A stretch of 64,000 nt of DNA from Conchocele bisecta. Lineage: Eukaryota; Mollusca; Bivalvia; Lucinida; Thyasiridae. The position numbers and the translations under genes were made by a program. Within the stretch, counting starts at the first letter, position 1. Each line of letters opens with the position of its first letter. The notes beneath the pieces were generated by a model. The model searched no databases and was not told the origin of the DNA. It saw only the letters and a program-made list of their open reading frames with translations. The DNA lies in contig CM055266.1 of the NCBI GenBank assembly GCA_029237695.1, positions 13,099,805-13,163,804 on the forward strand. Reading direction: 5' to 3'. Positions 1-11,807 of the stretch are shown piece by piece.

Positions 1-3000
1 TGATCCTCATGTCCATGATGTGTGTGAGTAGTGTTGCTAGTGTAGAAAACAGGCGTCTCACAGTCGGATCCTCGTGTCTAGGATGTGTGTGAGTAATGTT
101 GCTGGTATAGAAAACTGTCATCTCACTGTCTGATCCTCGTGTCCAGGATGTGTGTGAGTAATGTTGCTTGTGTAGAAAACTGTCCCCTCACAGGCTGATC
201 CTCGTGTGAAGGATGTGTAAGAGTAGTGTTGCTGGTGTAGAAAACAGTCCTCTCACAGTCTGATCCTCGTGTGCAGTATGTGTGTCAGTAGTGTTGCTAG
301 AGTAGAAAACAGTCCCCTCACGGTCTGATCCTCGCGTCAATGATGTGTGTGAGTAGTGTTGCTAGTTTGACAACTGTCCTCTCACAGTCTGATCCTCGTA
401 TCAAGGATGTGTGTGAGTAGTGTTGTTGGTGTAGAAGACAGTCGTCTAACAGTCTAATCCTCGTTTCCAGGATGTGTTTGAGTAGTGTTGCTGTAGTAGA
501 AAACAGTCCCCTGACAGTCTGATCCTCATGTCCAGGATGTGTGTCAGTAGTGTTGCTGGTGTAGAAAACATTCCCCTCACAGTCTGATCCTCACGTCCAG
601 GATGTGTGTGAGTAGTGTTGCTAGTGTAGAAAACAGTCATCTCACAGTCGGATCCTCATGTCCAGGATGTGTGTCAGTAGTGTTGCTAGTGTAGAAACTA
701 GTCGTCTCACAATCTGTTCCTTGTGTCAAGGATGTGTGTGAGAAATGTTGTTATTGTAGAAAAGAGTCATCTTACAATCTGATGCTCGTGTCCAGGATGT
801 GTGTGAGTAATGTTGCTGGTGTAGAAAACAGTCGTTTCACAGTCTGAACCTCGTGTCCAGGATGTGTGTGAGTAGTGTTGCTGGTGTAGAAAACAGTCGT
901 CTCAAAGTCTGATCCTCGTGTCAAGGATGTTTGTGAGTAGTGTTGCTGGTGTAGAAAACAGTCCCCTCACAGTTTCATCCTGCTGTCAAGGATGTGTGTG
1001 AGTAGTGATGCTGGTGTAGAAAACAGTCCTCTGACAGTCTGATCCTCGTGTCAAGGATGTGCGTCAGTAGTTTTGCTAGTGTAGAAAACAGTCCCCTCAC
1101 ATGCTGATCCTCGTGTCAAGGATTTGTGAGAGTAGTGTTGCTGGTGTAGAAAACAGTCCTCTCAAAGTCTGATCCTCGTGTGTAGGATGTGTGTCAGTAG
1201 TGTTGCTATTGTAGAAAACAGTCTCCTCACTGTCTGATTATCGCGTCAATGATGTGTTTGAGTAGTGTTGCTAGTTTGACAACAGTCCTCTCACAGTCTG
1301 ATCCTCGTGTCAAGGATGTGAGTGAGTAGTATTGTTGGTGTTAAATATAGTCGTCTCACAGTCTGATCCTCGTGTCGAGGATGTGTGTGAGTAGTGTTGC
1401 TTGTTGTAGAAAACAGTCCCCTTACAGTCTGATGCTCATGTCCAGGATGTGCGTTAGTAGTGTTGCTAGTGTACAAAATAGTCCCCTCACAGTCTGATCC
1501 TCATGTCCAGGATGGGTGTGAGTAGTGCTGCTGGTGTAGAAAACAGTCCTCTCACAGTCTGATCCTCGTGTGAAGGATGCGTGTCAGTAGTCTTGCTAGT
1601 GTAGAAAACAGTCCCCTCACAGTCTGATCCTCGAGTCAATGATGTGTGCGAGTAGTGTTGCTAGTTTGACAACAGTCCTCTCACAGTCTGATTCTCGTAT
1701 CAAGGATGTGTGTGAGTAGTGTTGTTGGTGTAGAAGACATTCGTCTAACAGTGTAATCCTCGTGTCCAGGATCTGTGTGAGTAGTGTTGCTGTTGTAGAA
1801 AACAGATCCCTCACTGTCTGATCCTCATGTCCAGGATCTGTGTGAGTAGAGTTGCTGGTGTAGAAAACAGTCCCCTCACAGTCTGATCCTCATGTACAGG
1901 ATGTGTGTGAGTAGTGTTGCTAGTGTAGAAAACAGTCGTCTCACAGTCTGATCCTCATGTCCAGGATGTGTGTCAGTAGTGTTGCTAGTGTAGAAAACTG
2001 TCGTCTCACAGTCGGATCCTCATGTCCAGGATGGGTGTGAGTAGTCTTGCTGGTTTAGAAAACAGCCCTCACAGTCTGATCCTCGTTTCAAGGATGTGTG
2101 TGAGTAGTGTTGCTATTGTAGAAAACAGTCCTCTCGCAGTCTGATCCTTTTGTCCAGGATATTTGTGAGTAGTGTTGCTAGTGTAGAAAACAGTCGTCTC
2201 ACAATCTGTTCCTCGTGTCAAGGATGTGTGTGAGTAGTGTTGCTGGTGTAGAAAACAGTCCCCTCACAGTTTCATCCTGGTGTCAAGGATGTGTGTGATT
2301 AGTGTTGCTTGTTGTAGAAAACAGTCCCCTTACAGTGTGATCCTCATGTCCAGGATCTGTGTTAGTAGTGTTGCTAGTGTAGAAAACAGTCGTCTCACAA
2401 TCTGATCCTCGTGTCCAGGATGTGTGTGAGTAATTTTGCTATTGTAGAAAACAGTCCCCTCGCAGTCTGATCCTTGTGTCCAGGATATATGTGAGTAGTG
2501 TTGCTAGTGTAGAAAACAGTCGTCTCACAATCTGTTCCTCGTGTCCAGGATGTGCATGAGTAATGTTGCTGTTGTAGAAAACAGTCCTCTCACAGTCTTA
2601 TCCTCGTGTCAAGGATGTGTGTCAGTAGTGTTGCTGGTGTAGAAAACTGATCCTCGTGTCAAGGATGTGTGTGAGTAGTGTTGCTGGTGTAGAAATCAGT
2701 ACTCTCACAGTCTGATCCTCGTGTCAAGGATGTGTGTCAGTAGTGTTGATAGTGTAGAAAACAGTCGTCTCAAAGTCTGATCCTCGTGTCAAGGATGTGT
2801 GTGAGTAATGTTGCTGGTGTAGAAAACAGTCGCCTCATATTTTCATCCTGGTGTTAAGGATGTGTGTGAGTAGTTTTGCTGGTGTTGAAAACACTCCTCT
2901 CACAGTCTGATCCTCGTGTCAAGGATGTGCGTCAGTAGTGCTGCTAGCGTAGAAAACTGTCCTCTTACAGTCTCATCCTCTTGTCATGGATGTGTGTGAG

Positions 3001-6000
3001 TATTGATACTGGTTTAGAAAAAAGTCGTCTCACAGTCTGATCCTCGTGTCCAGGATGTGTTGGAGCAGTGTTGCTATTGTAGAAAACAGTCGCCTTACAG
3101 TCTGATACTTATGTCCAGGATGTATGTGAGTATTGTTGCTTGTGTAAAAAACAGTCCCCTCACAGGCTCATCCTCTTGTCATGGATGTGTGTGAGTATTG
3201 ATACTGGTTTAGAAAAAAGTCGTCTCACAGTCTGATCCTCGTGTCCAGGATGTGTTTGAGTAGTGTTGCTTGTGTAGAAAACAGTCGTCTCACAGTCGTA
3301 TCCTCGTGTCCAGGATGTATGTGAGTATTGTTGCTTGTGTAGAAAACAGTCCCCTCACAGGCTGATCCTCGTGTCAAGGATGTGTGAGAGTAGTGTAGCT
3401 GGTGTAGAAAAAGTCCTCTCACAGTCTGATCCTCGTGTGAACGATGTGTGTCAGTAGTCTTGCTAGTGTAGAAAACAGTCCCCTCACAGTCTGATCCTTG
3501 CGTCAATGATGTTTGTGAGTAGTTTTGCTAGATTGACAACAGTCCTCTCACAGTCTGATCCTCGTATCAAGGATGTGTGTGAGTAGTGTTGTTGGTTTAG
3601 AAGACAGTCGTCTCACAGTCTGATCCTCGTGTCCAGGATGTGTGTCAGTAGTGTTGATGTTGTAGAAAACAGTCGTCTCACAGTCGGATCCTCATGTCCA
3701 GGATGTGTGTGAGTAGTGTTGCTGGTGTAGAAAACGGTCCTCACAGTCTGATCCTCGTGTCCAGGATCTGTGTGAGTAGTGTTGCTGTTGTAGAAAACAG
3801 TCCCCTCACAGTCTGATCCTCACGTCCAGGATCTGTGTGAGTAGTGTTGCTTGTGTAGAAAACAGTCCCCTCACAGTCTGATCCTCATGTGCAGGATGTG
3901 TGTCAGTAGTGTTGCTAGTGTAGAAAACAGTCGTCTCACAGTCGGATCCTCATCTCCAGGATGGGTGTGAGTATTGTTGCTGGTGTAGAAAACAGTCCTC
4001 AAGTCTGATCCTCGTTTCAAGGATGTGTGTGAGTAGTGTTGCTATTGTAGAAAACAGTCCTCTCGCAGTCTGATCCTTTTGTCCAGGATATTTGTGAGTA
4101 GTGTTGCTAGTGTAGAAAACAGTCGTCTCACAATCTGATCCTCGTTTCCAGGATGTGTGTGAGTAATGTTGCTATTGGAGAAAACAGTCCCCTCGCAGTC
4201 TGATCCTTGTGTCAAGGATATGTGTGAGTAGTGATGCTGGTGTAGAAAACAGTCCTCTCACAGTCTGATCCTCGTGTCAAGGATGTGCGTCAGTAGTTTT
4301 GCTAGTGTAGAAAACAGTCCCCTCACATGCTGATCCTCGTGTCAAGGATGTGTGAGAGTAGTGTTGCTGGTTTAGAAAACAGTCCTCTCACAGTCTGATC
4401 CTCGTGTGTAGGATGTGTGTCAGTAGTGTTGCTAGAGTAGGAAACAGTCCACTCACAGTCTGATTATCGCGTCAATGATGTGTGTGAGTAGTGTTGCTAG
4501 TTTGACAACAGTCCTCTCACAGTCTGATCCTCGTGTGAAGGATGTGTGTGAGTAGTGTTGTTGGTGTATAAGATAGTCGTCCCACAGTCTGATCCTCGTG
4601 TCGCGGATCTGTGTGAGTAGTGTTGCTAGTGTAGAAAACAGGCGTCTCACAGTCTGATCCTCATGTCCAGGATGTGTGTCCGTAGTGTTGCTAGTGTAGA
4701 AAACAGTCGTCTCACAGTCGGATCCTCATGTCCCGGATGGGTGTGAGTAGTGTTGCTGGTGTAGAAAACTGTCCTCACAGTCTGATCCTCGTTTCAAGGA
4801 TGTGTGTGAGTAGTGTTGCTATTGTAGAAAACAGTCGTCTCACAATCTGATCCTCGTGTCCAGGATATTTGTGAGTAATGTTGCTATTATAGAAAACAGT
4901 CCCCTCGCAGTCTGATCCTTGTGTCCAGGATATATGTGCGTAGTGTTGCTAGTGTAGAAAACAGTCGTCTCACAATCTGTTCCGCGTGTCAAGGATGTCT
5001 GTGAGAAATGTTGTTAGTGTAGAAAACAGTCGTCTCACAATATGATCCTCGTGTCCAGGATGTGTGTGAGTAATGTTGCCTGTGTAGAAAACAGTCGTCT
5101 CACAGTCTGAACCTCGTGTCCAGGATGTGTGTGAGTAGTGTTGCTGGTGTTGAAAACAGTCCTCTCAAACTGATCCTCGTGTCAAGGATGTGTGTGAGTA
5201 GTGTTGCTGGTGTAGAAAACAGTCCCCTTACAGTTTCATCCTGGTGTCAACGATGTGTGTGAGTAGTGATGCTGGTGTAGAAAACAGTCCTCTCACAGTC
5301 TGATCCTCGTGTCAAGGATGTGCGTCAGTAGTTTTGCTAGTGTAGAAAACAGTCCCCTAACAGTCGGATCCTCGCGTCCAGGATGTGTGGGTGTAGAACA
5401 GACATCTCACTGTCTGATCCTCGTGTCCAGGAAGAGTGTGATTAATGTTGCATTTGTAGAAAACAGTCTCCTCACAGGCTGATCCTCGTGTCAAGGATAT
5501 GTGTGAGTAGTGTTATTGGTGTAGAAGACAGTCGTCTCACAGTCTGATCCTCGTCTCGAGGATGTGTGTGAGTAGTGTTGCTGTTGTAGAAAACAGTCCT
5601 CACACAGTCTGATCCTCATGTCCCGGATGTGTGTGAGTAGTGTTGCTAGTGTACAAAAAAGTCGTCTCACAGTCGGATCCTCGTGTCCAGGATGGGTGTG
5701 AGTAGTGTTGCTGGTGTAGAAAAAAGTCCTCACAGTCTGATCCTCGTGTCATTGATGTGTGTGAGTAGTGATGCTGGTGTAGAAAACAGTCCTCTCACAG
5801 TCTGATCCTCATGTCAAGGATGTGTGTGAAAAATGTTGTTAGTGTAGAAAACAGTCTTCTTACAATCTTATCCTCGTGTCCAGGATGTGCGTGAGTAATG
5901 TTGCTGGTGTAGAAAACTGTCGTCTCACAGTCTGACCCTCGTGTCCAGAATGTGTGTGAGTAGTGTTGCTGGTGTGGAAAACAGTTGTCCCACAGTCTGA

Positions 6001-8205
6001 ATCGCGTGTACGGCAAGTGAGTCAGTAATTTGCTGGTGTAGAAAACCGTCCTCTCACAGTCGGATCCTCGTGTCAAACATGTGTGTTAGTAATGTTGCTG
6101 GTGTAGAAACAGTCGTCCCACAGTCTGATCCTCGTGTCCAGGATGTGTGAGCGTAATGTTGCTAGTGTAGAAAACAGTCCCCTTACTGTCTGATCCTCGT
6201 GTCAAGGATGTGTGTCGGTAGTCTTGCTGGTGTAGAAAACAGTCCCCTTACATTCTGATCCTTCTGTCAAGGATGTGTGTGAGTAGTGTTGCTGGTGTAG
6301 AAAACAGTCCTCTCTCAGTCTGATCCTCGTATCAAGGATGTGTGTCTGTAGTTTTGCAAGTGTAGAAAACAGTCGTCTCACAGTCTGATCCTCGTGTCAA
6401 GGCAGTGTGCGAGTAGTGATGCTGGTGTAGAAAACAGTCCTCTCACAGTGTGATGTTCGTGTCAAGGAGGTGTGTCAATAGTGTTGCTAGTGTAGAAAAC
6501 AGTCGTCTCACTGTCTGATCCTCTTGTCAAGGATGTGTGCGAGTAGTGATGCTAGTGTAGAAAACAGTCCAATCACAGTCTGATCCTCGTGTCCAGGATG
6601 TGTGAGAGTAGTGTTGCAGGTGTAGAAAATAGTCCTCTCACAGTCTGATCCTCGTGTGAAGGATGTGTGTCAGGAGTGTTGCTAGTGTAGAAAACAGTCA
6701 CCTCACTGTCTGATTTTCGCGTAAATGATGTATGTGATTAGCGTTGCTAGCTTGACAACAGTCCTCTGTCAGTCTGATTCTCGTGTAAAGGATGTGTGTG
6801 AGTAGTGTTGCTGGTGTAGAAAACAGTGTTGCTAGTGTAGAAAACAGTCCCATCACAGTCTGATCCTCGTGTCCAGGATGTGTGAGAGTAGTGTTGCAGG
6901 TGTAGAAAATAGTCCTCTCACAGTCTGATCATCGTGTCAAGGATGTGTGTGAGTGGTGTTGATATTGTAGAAAACAGTCCCCTCACAGTCCGATCCTTGT
7001 GTCTAGGATGTTTGTGAGTAGTGTTGCTAGTGTAGAAAACAGTCGTCTCACAATCTGATCCTCGTGTCCAGGATGTGTGTGAGTGATGTTGCTGGTGTAA
7101 AAAACAGTCGTCTAACAATCTGATCGCGTGTCCGGCATGTGTGTCAGTAATGTTGCTGGTGTAGAAAACAGTCACCTCTCAGTCTGATCCTCGTGTCACG
7201 GATGTGTGTGAGTAGCGTTGCTGGTGTAGAAAACAGTCCCCTTACATTCTGATACTCGTGTTCAGGATGTGTGTGAGTAGTGTTGCTAGTGTAGAAAACA
7301 GTCCCCTCATATTGTGATCCTCGTGTCCAGGATGTGTGTGAGTAGTGTTGCTGGTTTAGAAAACAGTTCTCTCTCACAGTCTGATCCTCGTGTCCACGAT
7401 GCGTGTGAGTAGTGTTGGTGGTTTACAAAACAGTCCCCTCACAGTCGGATCCTCGTGTCCTGGATGTGTGTGAGGAGTGTTACTTGTGTATAGAACAGTC
7501 ACCTCACAGTCTGATCCTCGTGTCAAAGGTGTGTGTGAGTAGTGTTGCTGTTGTAGAAAACAGTCCCCTCACAGTCTGATCTTCGTGTCAATGATGTGTG
7601 TGAATAGTGTTGCTGGGGTAGAAAACCGTCCCCTCACAGTCTGATCCTCGTGTCCAGGATGTGTTTGAGTAGTGTTGCTGGTGTAGAAACAGTCGTCTCA
7701 CAGTCTGATCCTCGTGTCCAGGATGTGTGTGCGTAATGTTGCTAGTGTGGAAAACAGTCCCCTCACTGGCTGATCCTCGTGTCCAGGATGTGTGTGAGTA
7801 GTATTGTTGGTGTAGAAAACAGTTCTCTCTCACAGTCTGATCCTCGTGTCCAGGATGCGTCTGAGTAGTGTTGGTGGTGTAGAAAACAGTCCCCTCACAG
7901 TCGGATCCTCGTGTCCAGGATGTGTGTGAGTAGTGTTGCTGGTGTAGAAAACAGTTCCCTCACAGTCTGATCCTCATGTCAAGGATGTGTGTGAGTAGTG
8001 TTGCTGGTGTAGAAATCAGTCCCCTCACAGTCTGATCCTGGTGTCAAAGATGTGTGTGAGCAGTGTTGCTGGTGTAGAAAACAGTCCCCTCACAGTCTGA
8101 TCCTCGTGTCCAGGGTTTGTGTGAGTAGTTTTGAAAAGAGTCATCTCACAGTCTGATTCTCGCGTCAAGGATGTCCAGGAAGTAGTGCTAGAGGAAGTTA
8201 CTTGA
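1..8205. repeat. 65-bp satellite array (repeat A)
   Basis: About 125 head-to-tail copies of a 65-bp unit, recognisable by GTAGAAAACAGTC, CACAGTCTGATCCTCGTGTC and GGATGTGTGTGAGTAGTGTTGCT. The array runs off the left edge. Units differ by scattered substitutions and a few indels. Variant units (for example those with GTTTGACAAC instead of GTAGAAAAC) recur at intervals, so higher-order structure is present. Reading frames on the - strand inside it (repeats of VFYTSNTTHTHPGHEDQ) are by-products of the repeat, because 65 bp changes frame every unit. Confidence 0.97.
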
Positions 8206-9300
8206 TTGTCCATGTCCTGTAACCTGTTTATAGGACCGACAAATGTATGTCTGTAAATTAGATGACTGTGACGGTGTGTCGTGTGTTTCAGGTCAGTACT
8301 ATGTTATGCCCCATCACGATAGTGGACGGAGAATTTTGTGTTACCTTGTCCGTTCATTACATCCCTTCATGTACGTCCGTCACAAACTTGGTAACTGGAA
8401 GCATGTTTATAGAGACGTGAAACTTGGTATGTAGCTTATTTATGGTAGAAAAGCGGGACAAAGTGATCACAATGCAGTCCGGGTGTCCATGCGTCCGTCC
8501 ATGCGTCCGCTCGTCCAAAATCTGCGTAGGAAATTACCACTATATTATATTGAAAGGTATGTATCTCTAGATATTATGTTCGCATGTATGCCCCTATGTA
8601 TAGTGCTCGGCTTGGAAGTGGCGGTAATGTCATTCCCACCGACATGTATGAAGTCATGTGTTGGTTTGTAGTCCCTCAATTCTCTCATCATCCATTTTGG
8701 GTAGTCAGCGGTCTTAATCCGGCTAAGCCCGAAGTTAGTTTGCTCGCCGGGAACCTTAATTTCGAAGTCCTTGAAGATCCGCTGTTTTGAGATGTAGGAA
8801 TCACCGTACGTAAAGAGCATAGCGTGGTGTTTTGTGTTAGAAGTATATCTTGTTGTAAACAAAGAAATCCATGTATTTATAACGACGAATGAGCAATATT
8901 AGCAATAATTGAGCATAACTTATAATGATTTCTCAAATAATTGGCCGTATTGGAAACAATTATTTCTATTCTGTCATCGTTCCCACATTTACACGTGTTG
9001 AGTATATTAATAATCTCAAACTGTGAAATGTCCGCTTAATTCGGTCGTAGCCATCCGTCCCTAAAATTAATTCTCATGTGACTTACATGTAGTTATACGC
9101 CCGGCAGTACTGTTTCCGTTCGTCCTTAAGATTTGCACTAAACTTGTTGTTTGACGGTCCAGTCAGTGGTTAGGGATATCCGTGAGCATCTGCTAACTTG
9201 ATTTATTTTTTTGTATACAAAATTAATTTCTGGACAATGTGATGTATTTTGTACATATTTTTTGTTCGTGCCAAGTTTATATCCAGAAACAGTACAAGCT
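8206..9300. other. Non-repetitive intronic or intergenic stretch
   Basis: No gene could be supported here. The sequence is AT-rich with a short reiterated GTCCATGCGTCC tract near 8487-8517. A possible acceptor (TTTCAG near 8290) is not followed by a convincing conserved coding exon. Confidence 0.5.
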
Positions 9301-9530
9301 TCCATTCCCACGAGATAATATATCGCTCACATGAGATAGGATTTCCTTCTCACGAGTTAGCTATCTCGTTCTCATGACATATAGTCAGCCAATCAAAAGG
9401 TATCAACATTGTCATTCATTATGATGGAGTAATATGTGTTTTTCTATTGGCTGATTAGGTCGTTCGAACCAGATTCGAACCAGATGCTATCTCGTTGGGC
9501 CGAGATGCTATCTCGTAGGAACGAGATCAT
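9300..9530. repeat. MITE-like palindromic dispersed repeat
   Basis: Several copies, in both orientations, of ACGAGATA/TATCTCGT motifs surround an inverted pair AGCCAATCAAAAG ... CTATTGGCTGATT. The symmetry suggests a small non-autonomous DNA element, but exact ends and target duplication could not be fixed. Confidence 0.4.
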
Positions 9531-9536
9531 ACGTGT

Positions 9537-9830
9537 ATATAATAAGTACATATAGCCTTTGTGGTTCCTCCAGTCAGCTTTTGTCGTCAATATAATAAGT
9601 ATGATAAGAACATATATTATTTGTGGTTCCTCCAGTCAACCGTTGTCGCCTATATAATAATTACATATAGCCTTTGTGGTATCTCTAGGCAGCCTTTGTC
9701 GTCTATATAATCTAGCCATTGTGATCCCTCCAGTCAGCCTTTATCGTCTATTAAAAGGTACACATAGCCTGTGTGGTTCCTCCAGTCGGCCTTTGTCGTC
9801 TATATAATAAGTACATATAGCAGATCTGTT
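9537..9830. repeat. 53-bp tandem repeat, about 5 copies
   Basis: Direct repeats of a unit containing AAGTACATATAGCCTTTGTGG and TCCTCCAGTCAGCCTTTGTCG. Copies are imperfect and one is shortened. No coding content. Confidence 0.85.
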
Positions 9831-10274
9831 TTTAAATACCTTATATCTGTGCAGTCCTTGATGGATTACTTTAATATTTCAGTGCATCATACTTTTTGAC
9901 CTGCTTGTGAATACTTATCACTTTGGTTAATTAACTTTGCCACAGTTTCTCCAATCTGCCACTGGGGGCATTCGTGTGCCGACAGGGCACATTTCTTGTT
10001 GATAATAAAATATTTTTTTTAAATATCTTTTTTACTTTCTCAGATCACTCACATGGACACATATATTCAGGAAACCAATACAAATATTCAGTTAAATGTT
10101 TTTTTCCTAACTGAAGACCCCACTTTCCAACCTCATCTCAGACACAGTACCTTTAATACATCTTATTATCATTATTTCACCCTCACCAGTCTTCTTGAGT
10201 ACACGTTACCAATACCATGTAACCGCAATCCTGGTTTACCGCATTGTACCATGTTTATAATCACCCTGTTTCAG

Positions 10275-10616
10275 ACCAGCCGGTCATTATCCGGACAGCC
10301 CAGCTGGTACCACCAGTGGCCATCCAGCTTGGCGTGCCATCCAGCTTCAGTGTGACCTATTACTCCAATGTTGCCAACAGCACCGTGACCTGTCACCGGG
10401 TTGTCAACAACGTCACACAGACGGCGTCAGTCGGAGTGGTGATGAATGAGACGTCACAGATACAACTGCCGATACATGACACCATGGTAACAACACAGGG
10501 GACCACGGCTACAGTTACCCTGACACTGAACAGTCAATCTGAACTCGGCACCTATCACGTGAAGATCACCAATACCGCGGGGACGACGATCGTATATCGG
10601 CAGATGGTGCCTAACG
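10275..10616 (+). CDS. Ig-like domain exon of a membrane receptor/adhesion gene
   Basis: The exon is bounded by a polypyrimidine acceptor ending TTTCAG and a donor GTATGC. Its 342 bp are open in phase 1-1, the usual symmetry of Ig modules. The 114 residues read as an Ig-like beta sandwich with the F-strand pattern GTYHVKITNTAG, but the usual Cys of the F strand is Val, so the canonical disulphide appears missing. Several NxS/T glycosylation sites are present (NST, NVT, NET). It continues with the FN3 exon at 26715 and the TM exon at 28357. The exact family is not recognised; the layout fits invertebrate Ig-FN3 adhesion or immune-type receptors. Upstream exons lie outside the window or were not found. 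Confidence 0.75.
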
Positions 10617-11807
10617 GTATGCACTGTAGCGGGTAGTATGCACGTAGTTTTCTACTATCTGACTATGTATTGTTTCGTTCAAACCCAGGGCTGTCACATT
10701 CACTGGTAATAGTATCGAAATAGCATGCGCCAACATAAGCCTCTTAGCTAGAAACTTTACGCGTCCATCTGTCCATCTGTCCATCTGTCTGTCACGTTTT
10801 CCATTTGGCTATAACTTGACCTGAAAATTTGGCTTGAAAGTTCATGGGCATATTTGTCATCATCCATACATTCATTTCCCGTCCCATCAATGCTCCCACC
10901 ATGTCGAAGATCAAGGTCAATGACCCGGTATCATGTGTTATCTTCCCCTTTTGGACATATAATTTCACTATCGTGCCGTATAACTCTTAAAAGCTGGAGG
11001 CTTGATACTTGGTATGTAGTATCCATATGGTACGTAGATGTAGAAACTATATTTTGATTTAAACCATGTGTCCTGGATTATCTCTATCTTTTGAACCTAG
11101 AATTTCGCAAGTCTGAATGTACATCTTAAAACTAACCGTACTAACTGGAGGTAATTGGTATGTAGTGTATGTATGATATGTATATGATATGTAGATGCGC
11201 AGAGTGAATTTCGATGTTTGATTTGACACCAGGCCATGGATTATCACCCACGTTTGGACTCAGAATTGTGTACTTTTGACTCATTTACTATCACTGCGGT
11301 AAGTGAGGCATCTCATGTTTCTTGTTTATTAGATGGATTGAGAGCATTTTGATACAGTTGAGGATCAGACTAAACCTGACGTACACGTGTCATTCAAATA
11401 GTTTTGCTATTGAGGCTGTATCTTCCGAACGTCTGGAATAACCTTGAGAACTTCTGTAGCTGAATGACATTTGTATTTGTTACAGTATGTATTATGGAGC
11501 TAAGGCCTCCTATAACGTGGTCATAATGGCATCTCGTATCAATTTAATATACAACTAATATACAATGAATATATTTGTTTTTTTTAAATTAGCACATTAA
11601 CCTACATGGTTAATATTGTAAATGCCCTACCGGCAAAGAAACCTACTTTTCACCTGATTATTAAAAATGATCACACCGACAGATCAGGATCTATTTGTTT
11701 TGCGGAAGTCAAACAGTTAATACATGGTTGATTTACAGAAATCGACTGTTCACTGTACCGGATATGTGCCGTGATGAGGAGAAGTCTGGTCCTCACGTAC
11801 ACGGCAT
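10617..11807. other. Intron segment with dispersed repeats
   Basis: Begins the 16-kb intron between the Ig and FN3 exons. Holds a CATCTGTC microsatellite (about 10767-10793) followed by text typical of a dispersed repeat (direct recurrences of TTGGTATGTAGT around 11008 and 11156). No gene seen. Confidence 0.5.

Noticed and set aside
1..8205. CRISPR-like array
   Set aside because: The units are contiguous 65-bp satellites without unique spacers, in an animal genome.
446..8213. Many 60-90 codon frames on the - strand in repeat A
   Set aside because: All read the same satellite consensus; none extends beyond a few units or resembles a known protein.
8243..8862. Short frames on both strands near 8.2-8.9 kb as host exons
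   Set aside because: No flanking donor-acceptor pairs in agreeing phase and no protein similarity recognised.
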